NCBI GenBank assembly: GCA_012516755.1
Contig: JAAYWE010000276.1
Coordinates: 1 to 12,756 of the forward strand
Reading direction: 5' to 3'
Length of the DNA stretch: 12,756 nucleotides
Source of the DNA: Treponema sp.
Lineage (GTDB): Bacteria > Spirochaetota > Spirochaetia > Treponematales > Rectinemataceae
Under the pieces are notes generated by a model. The model was not told the origin of the DNA and did not search any database. It saw only the letters and a list, made by a program, of their open reading frames with translations. Numbering within the stretch: the first letter of the stretch is position 1; every line of letters starts with the position of its first letter. Shown piece by piece: positions 1-6,510 of this stretch. Made by a program: the position numbers and the translations under genes.

Positions 1-783
1 AATAAGAGCCGGCCACTCAAATCGTGGTAAATCAAGGATATTTCGAGCAGTATCGGAGAGGCCCTCTTCCAGCGCTTTTTGCGAAATCTCATAGTCGCCT
101 TCCACGATACTCATTGCAAGATCTTCTGTGCATATAAATTCAAATATATTTGCAATGCCCTGGCCTGAGATAGCTAGTTCAGCACCAGGCACATAATCAT
201 ATTTCTTGCGAAGCCACGCGTAAAAGGAATCGCTCAGCCTATCGAAACAGGACAATTCGGAATGTCCACCTTCGGAAGGGAAAACCATTACACTGTCGCC
301 TCTCCTATCCACAAAGCCGACACCAAGACCTGTTCCAGCCCCAATGATAAGCATAATACCGTCTTGGGGCTCATAGATAGATCCATCCGGATGTGGAAGC
401 TGTGTAACCTTATCCTTATCTTTATGATCAAGAATAGTAACGGCATATGATAAGGCAGTGAAATCATTTATCAATTTGACTGGCACTCTAAGGAATTCAT
501 AAAGCTCCGAGGCTTTGATACCCCAAGGTGCATTGGTGAGTTGAATGCTATTATTGGCCTGAACAGGACCGGCCCCAGAAATACAGCAAAAGTCGATCTT
601 ATGGTTAGCTCCGTCTCCGCACCTTGATTCAAGAAAACGCTTGATCGGATCCAAGAGGGACTTTTCATTCTGAGTTGAAAACTGCGCCTTTTCGATCAAT
701 TCGATGCCCGACTCATCATGTCTGGCTAAGGCTAGATTAGTGTTTGTCCCTCCAACATCGCCAACGAGGAATAATTTGCTCAT
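1..783 (-). CDS. glk: Glucokinase (Glk family), C-terminus cut off by the window edge
   Basis: ATP-dependent glucokinase, converting glucose to glucose-6-phosphate in the cytoplasm. Read on the minus strand from the ATG at 781-783, the frame stays open to base 1 and gives 261 residues; family members are about 320-340 aa, so the last 60-80 residues lie outside the window. Visible motifs: phosphate-1 loop GDVGGTNT (8-15), INDFTALSYA (105-114) with the probable catalytic Asp107, the adenosine/phosphate loop IGAGTGLGVG (147-156), and the EGGH sugar-binding motif (171-174). These fit the E. coli-type Glk group better than ROK kinases, because the ROK zinc-binding CxCGxxGC signature is absent. The gene starts 21 bp after the M23 peptidase gene; no clear Shine-Dalgarno precedes it, so it probably depends on the upstream operon. 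Its product feeds the phosphohexomutase two genes upstream. Family assignment is confident. Confidence 0.9.
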   Translation of the reverse strand, partial: MSKLFLVGDVGGTNTNLALARHDESGIELIEKAQFSTQNEKSLLDPIKRFLESRCGDGANHKIDFCCISGAGPVQANNSIQLTNAPWGIKASELYEFLRVPVKLINDFTALSYAVTILDHKDKDKVTQLPHPDGSIYEPQDGIMLIIGAGTGLGVGFVDRRGDSVMVFPSEGGHSELSCFDRLSDSFYAWLRKKYDYVPGAELAISGQGIANIFEFICTEDLAMSIVEGDYEISQKALEEGLSDTARNILDLPRFEWPALI

Positions 784-804
784 TGCTATACTATAGCGAA
801 GAAA

Positions 805-1884
805 TTATTTTGGTGAAACAGCCGTCTTGTTCTTTGAAGAGTCTTTCAAAAGCGCGATAATTTGTGTATTTCTTAGAAAACGTCCGCTCTTTGAATCGAA
901 GATTTCGAGATGAAGATGATCTCCCCCTCCTTTTTTGCGTGCATTGATGCCCGAATTTCCCCCATGACCGATGGCTTGGCCTTTCAAGAGAATATCCCCT
1001 TTTTTTACAAAGAGATCATAGAGATGGAAATATAAATAATACCTATGTTCTTCAGGTGAATATACTATTACGCCATTACCCGATTTTGGAGATATTCCTC
1101 CTTTTATATAGGAAAGAGCAGCACTCTTTCTAGGAAACCCAAGCCATCCGCTTTCAGCAGCCACTACGATACCATTGCTCAATGAATGGATAACAGGGCC
1201 ACGCTGAATATTCCAGGAGAGATACTCCACATCTTGCAGAAAAATATCCAGCGCGAATGTATGCGAATAGTCGAGCTCATCAAGCCGAGGCAGTGAGGAA
1301 AGGCCAGGAAGGGTCACATTGCCATTCCATGTTTGTGCATTTTGCTCGAACCATTTTGCAGGGAAGTCAGATATACCGCTTTCTAATAATCTTCGATAAA
1401 AAACATCGATAAATGCTTCATATCGAGGTCGAAGGGCATTCATCTCTGGATGCAATGCTGCAATACGATTATATGAGAGTCTTGCAGGCAAGGATATTCC
1501 ATCTAGATTTTGATATTCTTCGGAGTCTTGATCGTCGATGAGCATGGCAAGAACATGACCAGAAGATGGAAGGAACAAAGAAGCCATTGCCCTATTGTCT
1601 AAATCCATAGTCATGCCTTGAATGCAAAGACTAGACGCTAGTTGTTCAATTTGTTTCATCGAAAGCAATGAGAAATTACTGCTATTCAACATAGAGAGGT
1701 TATGATAGAAATCGTTCTCCATAAAAGATCGCTCATTATTATTGGGATAAGCAGCAATTTCTGAAAGCGATATAGGCCTCGTGTCAGAATAAGGATTAAG
1801 CGAAAGCATCGCGCAACGAAAGACCAATAAGCAAACAATTGATATAACCGAAATCGTTACATGTTTGATTATTCGAAAATCCAC
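805..1884 (-). CDS. Membrane-anchored M23 (LytM-type) metallopeptidase-domain protein
   Basis: Probable envelope protein with a C-terminal peptidase M23 domain, the family that cuts peptidoglycan cross-bridges or, when degenerate, activates amidases. The GTG start gives 359 aa; an AAAGG lies 7 nt upstream and an in-frame stop closes the frame soon above it. Residues 11-27 are hydrophobic, an uncleaved anchor or signal peptide. A lipoprotein is possible at Cys18 or Cys24, but the lipobox is poor. Residues 30-200 match nothing I recognise. In the M23 region the zinc ligands seem kept: His208 and Asp213 (H-x4-D rather than the usual H-x3-D), then YFHLYD with His287, GQAIGHGGNSG (302-312), and the HLH motif at 323-325. 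The active site could work, but the extra residue in the first motif and the 70-residue gap before FHLYD are unusual. It lies between the phosphohexomutase (65 bp) and glucokinase (21 bp), apparently co-transcribed. Confidence 0.8.
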   Translation of the reverse strand: MDFRIIKHVTISVISIVCLLVFRCAMLSLNPYSDTRPISLSEIAAYPNNNERSFMENDFYHNLSMLNSSNFSLLSMKQIEQLASSLCIQGMTMDLDNRAMASLFLPSSGHVLAMLIDDQDSEEYQNLDGISLPARLSYNRIAALHPEMNALRPRYEAFIDVFYRRLLESGISDFPAKWFEQNAQTWNGNVTLPGLSSLPRLDELDYSHTFALDIFLQDVEYLSWNIQRGPVIHSLSNGIVVAAESGWLGFPRKSAALSYIKGGISPKSGNGVIVYSPEEHRYYLYFHLYDLFVKKGDILLKGQAIGHGGNSGINARKKGGGDHLHLEIFDSKSGRFLRNTQIIALLKDSSKNKTAVSPK

Positions 1885-1949
1885 GGGCTTGCCTTTAAGG
1901 TCAATCTCTCAAGATCATCATTGCTTTTAGAGGGTCGTCGAATTATTGA

Positions 1950-3698
1950 TCATTTGCGATGCGAATCGACCATTGCAGTAATTGCTTCTGCTATAAGAGC
2001 TATTTTCTTTTGTGTGATTTCTTTGCTTAAGCTAAGTTCGCTGCTCTGATCGTGGCAGAGAATGTAGTACTTTATCTTGGGTTCAGTTCCAGATGGCCTT
2101 ACAGTGAGTAGCGTGCCGTCTTCTAGGCGCCATTGGATCACATCGCTTTGAGGCAGATCGATTTTGCGAATTCTGCCATCTCTATCCCACTCGGTACCGG
2201 CTTTGACATCTCGAGTGCAGATTACTGCAAGCTCTCCAAATTGATCTGGCTGTTGCTTTCTATAGTCTTCCATGATGCTATTCATTATCCTCATGCCTTG
2301 TTCACCTTCAAAATAGAAGCTTAGTCCTTTTTCCTCGTAATAACCGTGTTCCTTGTATAGATCCTCAAGGCGGTCCAGGAGGCTTTTGCCCTGTGATCTC
2401 CAATAAAGGGTCATTTCAGCAGTAAGGGCCGCTGCGGAAATACCATCCTTGTCTCGCACTTCCTTTTCGATGAGATGACCATAGGATTCTTCCGTTGCAT
2501 AGATGAAATCGATATTCTCGGTCTCGAAGCGTCGCATTAGATCTGCAATCCATTTGAATCCAGTAAGGCACTCAAAGCTCTCTATGCCATATTTCTCAGC
2601 TATAGCCTTTTGTAATTCGGTGGTAACGATGGTGCGGATAGCCGCCGGTCTAGGTGGCATGCTATTGATTTCCTTAAGAGTAAGCGCAATGTAATCGAGA
2701 TGCAGTGATCCAAGCTGATTTCCTGTTACCAATACGAATTCTCCTGTTTTGCCCGGAACGGCAATACCAAGCCTATCTGCATCTGGGTCGGTAGCCATTA
2801 CCACATCGGCATGAGTTTTCTTGCCTAACTCAATTGCCATAGCAAGCGCTGCTGATTCTTCAGGATTTGGGTAAGACACGGTTGGGAATTCGCCATCCGG
2901 TTCGCGTTGCTCTGGCACGGTAAGGACATTCAAACCCAGCTCTTTCATTATACGCTCTAATAGTCTTGCCCCAGTGCCGTGAAGAGGAGAGTAAACGATA
3001 TTGACCGATTTACCCATTTCGGAGAAAAGATATGAACGCAAAAGATGCGATTTCACCATGGCAACATAATCATCGTCTATCTCTTGGCTAATCTCTACCA
3101 AGAGCCCTTTTGAGCGAGCCTCTGTTTTAGACATCTGCTTTGCAGACTTTGCTTTTAATACCTTTTCGATAATACCACTATCATGGGGAGGCACGACCTG
3201 AGAACCATCATTCCAATAGGCTTTATAGCCGTTATAATTGGGAGGATTATGGCTGGCTGTTATTACTACACCTGTGTCTGCCCCAAGCTTTCGGATAGCA
3301 TAAGATAGAACGGGAGTAGGCTTGAGCTCCGGGAATATATATGCCTTGATATCATTGGCTGCGAAAACCAAGGCCGTTGCCAACGAAAACTCTTTGGATT
3401 TTCTACGAGAATCATAGGCAATGCAAGCAGAAAGCTGCTTCTGAGGGAATTGTTCCTTAATATAATCGCATAGTCCCTGCGTTGCTCGTGTTACCACTAG
3501 TGTATTCATTCTATTGAAGCCACCGCCAATAATGCCGCGAAGCCCTCCTGTACCAAATTCCAAATCTCTATAGAAGCGGTCTTCAAGTTCCTTCCAATCG
3601 CCTTTCTGAAGGAGCTCTTTTATCTCCTCAGAAAAAGACGGATCGGTTTCATTAGCAATGTATTCCTGCGCTCTCAGTATTATTTCCTCATGATTCAT
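1950..3698 (-). CDS. pgcA: Phosphoglucomutase/phosphomannomutase (alpha-D-phosphohexomutase)
   Basis: Cytoplasmic enzyme interconverting hexose-1-phosphate and hexose-6-phosphate (glucose, possibly mannose). I place the start at the ATG at 3696-3698 (582 aa), since GAGGAG sits 8 nt upstream; the frame extends 17 codons further, but that extension overlaps the ribosome-binding site and lacks family similarity. All four domain signatures are visible: the phosphoserine loop TASHNPP (147-153, catalytic Ser149), the metal loop DPDADR (304-309), the sugar loop EESYG (403-407) preceded by GFKWI (380-384), and the phosphate loop RPSGTEPK (534-541). An N-terminal EFGTGGLRG (47-55) and the length mark the long PgcA/PGM2-like branch rather than the 450-aa GlmM/ManB type. 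First gene of a cluster with the M23 peptidase and glucokinase; with glucokinase it forms a glucose to glucose-1-phosphate route. Substrate preference cannot be read from sequence; the symbol is by family resemblance. Confidence 0.92.
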   Translation of the reverse strand: MNHEEIILRAQEYIANETDPSFSEEIKELLQKGDWKELEDRFYRDLEFGTGGLRGIIGGGFNRMNTLVVTRATQGLCDYIKEQFPQKQLSACIAYDSRRKSKEFSLATALVFAANDIKAYIFPELKPTPVLSYAIRKLGADTGVVITASHNPPNYNGYKAYWNDGSQVVPPHDSGIIEKVLKAKSAKQMSKTEARSKGLLVEISQEIDDDYVAMVKSHLLRSYLFSEMGKSVNIVYSPLHGTGARLLERIMKELGLNVLTVPEQREPDGEFPTVSYPNPEESAALAMAIELGKKTHADVVMATDPDADRLGIAVPGKTGEFVLVTGNQLGSLHLDYIALTLKEINSMPPRPAAIRTIVTTELQKAIAEKYGIESFECLTGFKWIADLMRRFETENIDFIYATEESYGHLIEKEVRDKDGISAAALTAEMTLYWRSQGKSLLDRLEDLYKEHGYYEEKGLSFYFEGEQGMRIMNSIMEDYRKQQPDQFGELAVICTRDVKAGTEWDRDGRIRKIDLPQSDVIQWRLEDGTLLTVRPSGTEPKIKYYILCHDQSSELSLSKEITQKKIALIAEAITAMVDSHRK

Positions 3699-3769
3699 AA
3701 TGACTCCTCGATAAGACCAAATCCTGCAACGCATAAAGAGCAATTCCAAGCGTTCTTATTTTATTTCTA

Positions 3770-3798
3770 ATTATAGCTATTGTGCTCTAATAAGAAAA
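3770..3798 (-). promoter_or_regulatory. Probable promoter of the pgcA-M23-glk cluster
   Basis: A perfect -10 hexamer TATAAT on the minus strand (3770-3775) lies about 70 bp upstream of the pgcA start. The -35 hexamer at 17-nt spacing is weak (TTTTCT, 3793-3798), so an activator could be involved. An 8-bp inverted repeat, TTCTTATT at 3753-3760 and AATAAGAA at 3789-3796, brackets the -10 region with 28 bp between the arms. It could be an operator or chance in AT-rich sequence. Confidence 0.5.
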
Positions 3799-3806
3799 GT
3801 CAGCCT

Positions 3807-3831
3807 CCCAAAAGAGAGATCGATCTTTGGG
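3807..3831 (-). terminator. Hairpin after the HAD phosphatase gene, possible weak terminator
   Basis: Seven bases past the TAG stop of the phosphatase gene, the minus strand can fold CCCAAAGA against TCTTTTGGG (one bulged U) around a short loop. The T-rich stretch (ACTTTTCTT) begins 7-8 nt after the stem rather than at once, so this is a poor intrinsic terminator and may allow read-through into pgcA. It lies just ahead of the pgcA promoter, consistent with a transcription-unit boundary. Confidence 0.3.
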
Positions 3832-3838
3832 TTCTCAG

Positions 3839-4510
3839 CTATTTGAACTCGACAATGGAGAGTAGTTCTGGTGGCGAGGTTATAAGATAGTCTGCTCCGG
3901 CAAGCTCGAGTTCTTCTCTGCTTCGATAACCATATACGGCACCCACAGCTGCTATTCGTGCTGCTTTTGCTGTCTGTATATCGACAGCCGAGTCGCCCAC
4001 AAACAGGCTTTTCTGAGGGTCAACCCTTGCATTGCGACAGAGTTCAAGTGTAGCGCTTGGATCTGGTTTACGAGCTCGGTCTTTATTGTCTCCCCAGACA
4101 GCGACAAATTTGACAGAGGCAAAAAGAAATTCGATGATCTTTTTTGAGAGATGGTCTGGCTTGTTCGAGAGTACAGCGAGTTTTATTTCATTCCTGTAGA
4201 GGGATTCAAGAGTCTCTACCGTCCCAGGGAAAGGCCTTGTCCTATCAAGCGCATGTTCTTCATATCTCCGCATAGAGAGTCTCAGTATCTTGTCGAAGAA
4301 TATATCATCATTGGATTTTTCTGGCGAAAGGACTCTTTGAACAAGAACACGAAAGCCATTGCCTACCATTTGTTTGTAATCTGAAATCTCGTGATTAGGA
4401 AGGCCAAACTGAGATAACACATAATTTACGGATGAGGCAATATCGACAATGGTATCGACAAGTGTCCCATCGAGATCGAATATTATAAGTTCAGGCTGCA
4501 ATTTTTGCAC
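3839..4510 (-). CDS. gph: HAD-superfamily phosphatase, phosphoglycolate-phosphatase-like
   Basis: Cytoplasmic HAD hydrolase of 223 aa, the usual size for Gph/PgmB-type enzymes with a C1 helical cap. Motif I is FDLDGTL (11-17; nucleophile Asp12, acid/base Asp14). The cap spans about residues 20-90. Motif II is LSNKP (114-118, Ser115), motif III is the lysine in RKPDP (147-151), and motif IV is GDSAVD (172-177) for Mg2+ binding. The start is GTG at 4508-4510, with GGAG 8 nt upstream. It follows the coiled-coil gene by 38 bp and is probably co-transcribed with it. Members of this subfamily act on 2-phosphoglycolate, but beta-phosphoglucomutase or pyrophosphatase relatives look much the same, so the substrate is uncertain; nearness to sugar-phosphate enzymes would suit either sugar or glycolate use. 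Confidence 0.8.
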   Translation of the reverse strand: MQKLQPELIIFDLDGTLVDTIVDIASSVNYVLSQFGLPNHEISDYKQMVGNGFRVLVQRVLSPEKSNDDIFFDKILRLSMRRYEEHALDRTRPFPGTVETLESLYRNEIKLAVLSNKPDHLSKKIIEFLFASVKFVAVWGDNKDRARKPDPSATLELCRNARVDPQKSLFVGDSAVDIQTAKAARIAAVGAVYGYRSREELELAGADYLITSPPELLSIVEFK

Positions 4511-4548
4511 TATGAGGACTCCAAGTTCTATAGATTATGGTTTTTCGC

Positions 4549-4899
4549 TTATTCTTTTGATTTTATATTGAGGTCGCTATCTTTACCGCCTTTGGATCTA
4601 TATAGATTTTCCTTCTCATCGATGAGCCGATCTAAGTTCTGGAGCTCTCTTATTATAGGCTCAATTTCGGGCGTCGAAGAGCCTATCATGGGTTCATTTT
4701 TCTCTACCAGAAGGTTATAGACTTCTGTGCCGAGCTTCGCGGTGAGGGATTGTGCCTTTGTCCTTAACTGTATAATTTCGATTTTCAGCCTACCCATCTC
4801 TCCCCAGACTTGGGCTTGATCCGCGGCTTTTTCCAAGAATTCTCTAGATGCTTCGGCGCTGTTTTCCATGAATTTTTTTAGCTTTTCGGAAAAGTCCAT
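4549..4899 (-). CDS. Small cytoplasmic coiled-coil protein of unknown function
   Basis: A 116-aa, strongly charged protein without signal peptide or membrane segment. The ATG at 4897-4899 has an excellent ribosome-binding site (AAGGAGG, 5 nt spacing), which makes it a real gene. Residues 5-60 and 78-100 are predicted by eye to be amphipathic helices rich in E, K, Q, L and I, with heptad-like spacing. A proline/glycine break (PMIGSSTPEIEP, 70-81) separates them, so a helical hairpin or oligomer is likely. The C-terminus is lysine-rich. No catalytic motif is visible and I do not recognise a named family. It is the first gene of a two-gene unit with the HAD phosphatase and is divergent from the slipin-nrdR operon. 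Confidence 0.75.
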   Translation of the reverse strand: MDFSEKLKKFMENSAEASREFLEKAADQAQVWGEMGRLKIEIIQLRTKAQSLTAKLGTEVYNLLVEKNEPMIGSSTPEIEPIIRELQNLDRLIDEKENLYRSKGGKDSDLNIKSKE

Positions 4900-4944
4900 T
4901 TTGACCTCCTTTTTTTACAGTATGATAGGCAATTCATCATCGAT

Positions 4945-4973
4945 ACAATAATCCCAGAGAAAAAAATTAGCAA
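4945..4973 (-). promoter_or_regulatory. Weak candidate promoter for the coiled-coil/phosphatase unit
   Basis: On the minus strand TTGCTA (4968-4973) and TATTGT (4945-4950) are 17 nt apart, each matching four of six consensus positions. The predicted transcript would start about 40 nt upstream of the coiled-coil gene. Other AT-rich placements in 4900-5000 are possible, so this is tentative. Confidence 0.3.
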
Positions 4974-5054
4974 TATAATGGAACGTACGAACAGAAAAGA
5001 ACTGGGCATGTCGATAGCGCAGTAGATTCATTTGGCCAGAGAATTGTTCAGCTT

Positions 5055-5083
5055 TTGCGAAATAGTACTAAATACACTATACT
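5055..5083 (+). promoter_or_regulatory. Promoter of the slipin-nrdR operon
   Basis: TTGCGA (5055-5060) and TATACT (5078-5083) are separated by exactly 17 nt; the first matches four and the second five of six consensus bases. The predicted start near 5090 leaves about 18 nt before the slipin GTG, enough for the AGGGGG ribosome-binding site at 5094-5099. The -10 overlaps ACACTATA, which resembles half of an NrdR box, but no second half or tandem box is visible. Confidence 0.55.
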
Positions 5084-5107
5084 TAATTTAAATAGGGGGT
5101 ATATGAG

Positions 5108-6022
5108 GTGTTGTGGATTTATACGATTTTTGCGGTCCTTTCCGCATGGTGGGTAGTTTTTATTATAATCGCTGCAATTCGAAAACAAAAACCTGTCTTT
5201 CTATTTCTTCTAATCCTATTCTTGGTATGGGGGATTTCGGAGATTATATTAATGATGAGTTCTCCTCCGATAGCGGCTATTTTGTTCATTGTGCCTTTCT
5301 TAATTCTCATTCAGATGATGCGCGTCGTTCAGGAATACCAGCGAGGGGTTTTATTTCGATTTGGTCGCTTACAAAAAGTGATGGAACCAGGCTTCAACCT
5401 CATTCTACCATTTGGTATCGATTCACTTCGCAAGGTTGATATGCGCACGTTCACCATAGACGTTCCAAAGCAGGAAGTTATAACCCGAGACAATGTGCCT
5501 GTCATTGTGGATGCTGTTGTGTATTTCAATGTGTTCGATTCCATGCTTGCCGTTGTAAAAATAGCAGATTATACCAAGGGCACCAGTCTCCTTGCCCAGA
5601 CGATTCTCCGATCGGTTCTTGGTCAGCATGAGCTCGATGAAATGCTTGCTCAGAGAGCTCAACTGGGACAAGTTCTTCAAGCACTCTTGGATGATGCTAC
5701 CGATCCTTGGGGCATTAGGGTCTCGGCAGTCGAGATAAAAGCGATCGAGCTTGCAGAGACTATGAAACGAGCCATGGCTAGGCAAGCGGAAGCAGAGCGA
5801 GAGAGAAGAGCAAAGATCATCGCGGCGGAAGGAGAGCTTCAGGCTTCCGAAAAGCTCGCCCAAGCTGCCGATGTGTTAGCGAAATCTCCTGCAAGCTTGC
5901 AGCTACGATACCTTCAGACTCTATCGGAAATTGCGGTTGAAAAAAACTCAACTATAGTATTTCCTCTGCCTATGGATTTATTGAATGTTATCTCCAAGGT
6001 CGCTGAAAAGAGTTCAGAATGA
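5108..6022 (+). CDS. Slipin / stomatin-like SPFH (band 7) membrane protein with extra N-terminal membrane segments
   Basis: Membrane-scaffold protein of the SPFH superfamily, 304 aa. The GTG start is supported by AGGGGG 8 nt upstream and a promoter at the right distance. Three hydrophobic segments (about 4-24, 29-50, 56-72) precede the band 7 domain, which opens with VVQEYQRGVLFRFGR (73-87) and runs to about 190, followed by an Ala/Glu/Lys-rich coiled coil (about 215-265) and a hydrophobic tail. Ordinary bacterial slipins are about 250-260 aa with only the last of these membrane segments. An internal ATG at 5252 (GGAG 9 nt upstream) would give that size, so both forms are possible, but the 48-residue extension reads as genuine membrane protein. 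The usual partner NfeD is not in the window. The stop overlaps the nrdR start (ATGA), suggesting translational coupling. Confidence 0.85.
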   Translation: MLWIYTIFAVLSAWWVVFIIIAAIRKQKPVFLFLLILFLVWGISEIILMMSSPPIAAILFIVPFLILIQMMRVVQEYQRGVLFRFGRLQKVMEPGFNLILPFGIDSLRKVDMRTFTIDVPKQEVITRDNVPVIVDAVVYFNVFDSMLAVVKIADYTKGTSLLAQTILRSVLGQHELDEMLAQRAQLGQVLQALLDDATDPWGIRVSAVEIKAIELAETMKRAMARQAEAERERRAKIIAAEGELQASEKLAQAADVLAKSPASLQLRYLQTLSEIAVEKNSTIVFPLPMDLLNVISKVAEKSSE

Positions 6023-6486
6023 AGTGCCCATATTGCGGAAGCCCCGAAGACAAGGTGATCGACTCCAGAACACTGGCTAACGGAGAAGCCATAAGGAGGC
6101 GCAGAGAATGCATTTCCTGTGGGCTTCGTTTTACCAGTTATGAACGCATAGAAGAAAAGCCTCTCCTTGTTATTAAAAGAGATGGCAGGCGTGAGCCCTT
6201 CGAAAGACAGAAGATCGAACGAGGTCTTGTCCGTGCCCTGGAAAAAAGGCCTATCTCACAGATGTCCATAGAGAATCTCGTCAATGAAATAGAAGACAAT
6301 GCTGCCGAACATGCAAAAGCTTCTAATGAAATATCGAGCGAAGAATTGGGTCGGATGGTTTTGCAAAAGCTATACTCCCTGGACAAAGTTGCCTATATTC
6401 GTTTTGCCTCGGTGTATAGAAAATATGACACCCTCGATGAATTCATTCGCGAGATCGAACGCCTGGAAAACGGACAGACCGGCTAG
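6019..6486 (+). CDS. nrdR: NrdR, ribonucleotide reductase transcriptional repressor
   Basis: Cytoplasmic DNA-binding repressor of ribonucleotide reductase genes that senses the ATP/dATP ratio. Its 155 aa match the family length. The N-terminal zinc ribbon uses Cys3, Cys6, Cys31 and Cys34, with the basic stretch RRRRE (26-30) typical of DNA contact. The ATP-cone domain follows from about 49 to 139, beginning LLVIKRDGRREPF. The ATG overlaps the slipin stop in ATGA, so translation is probably coupled. No ribonucleotide reductase gene or convincing pair of NrdR boxes is present in the window, so its targets lie elsewhere. The gene converges on the EF-G-like gene with 24 bp between stops and no clear terminator. 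Confidence 0.97.
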   Translation: MKCPYCGSPEDKVIDSRTLANGEAIRRRRECISCGLRFTSYERIEEKPLLVIKRDGRREPFERQKIERGLVRALEKRPISQMSIENLVNEIEDNAAEHAKASNEISSEELGRMVLQKLYSLDKVAYIRFASVYRKYDTLDEFIREIERLENGQTG

Positions 6487-6510
6487 CGGAGATCGTATTA
6501 TTGCTAGTTA

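Noticed and set aside
3699..3749. Longer pgcA start, 17 codons upstream
   Set aside because: It would run through the GAGGAG ribosome-binding site of the downstream ATG and has no site of its own; the added residues do not resemble the family N-terminus.
4978..5025. A 15-codon plus-strand ORF (ATG to TAG) in the gap before the slipin gene
   Set aside because: No ribosome-binding site, and it lies upstream of the slipin promoter; probably chance.
5074..5089. NrdR box overlapping the slipin-nrdR promoter (autoregulation)
   Set aside because: Only the left half (ACACTATA) matches; the right half and the usual second box about three helical turns away are absent.
5423..5863. A 146-codon minus-strand open frame antisense to the slipin gene
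   Set aside because: It is antisense to a clearly coding, conserved SPFH domain, has no ribosome-binding site and no recognisable protein features.
6483..6507. Bidirectional terminator between nrdR and the EF-G-like gene (CTAGC...GCTAG)
   Set aside because: Only a 5-bp stem with a 15-nt loop and no T-run on either strand.
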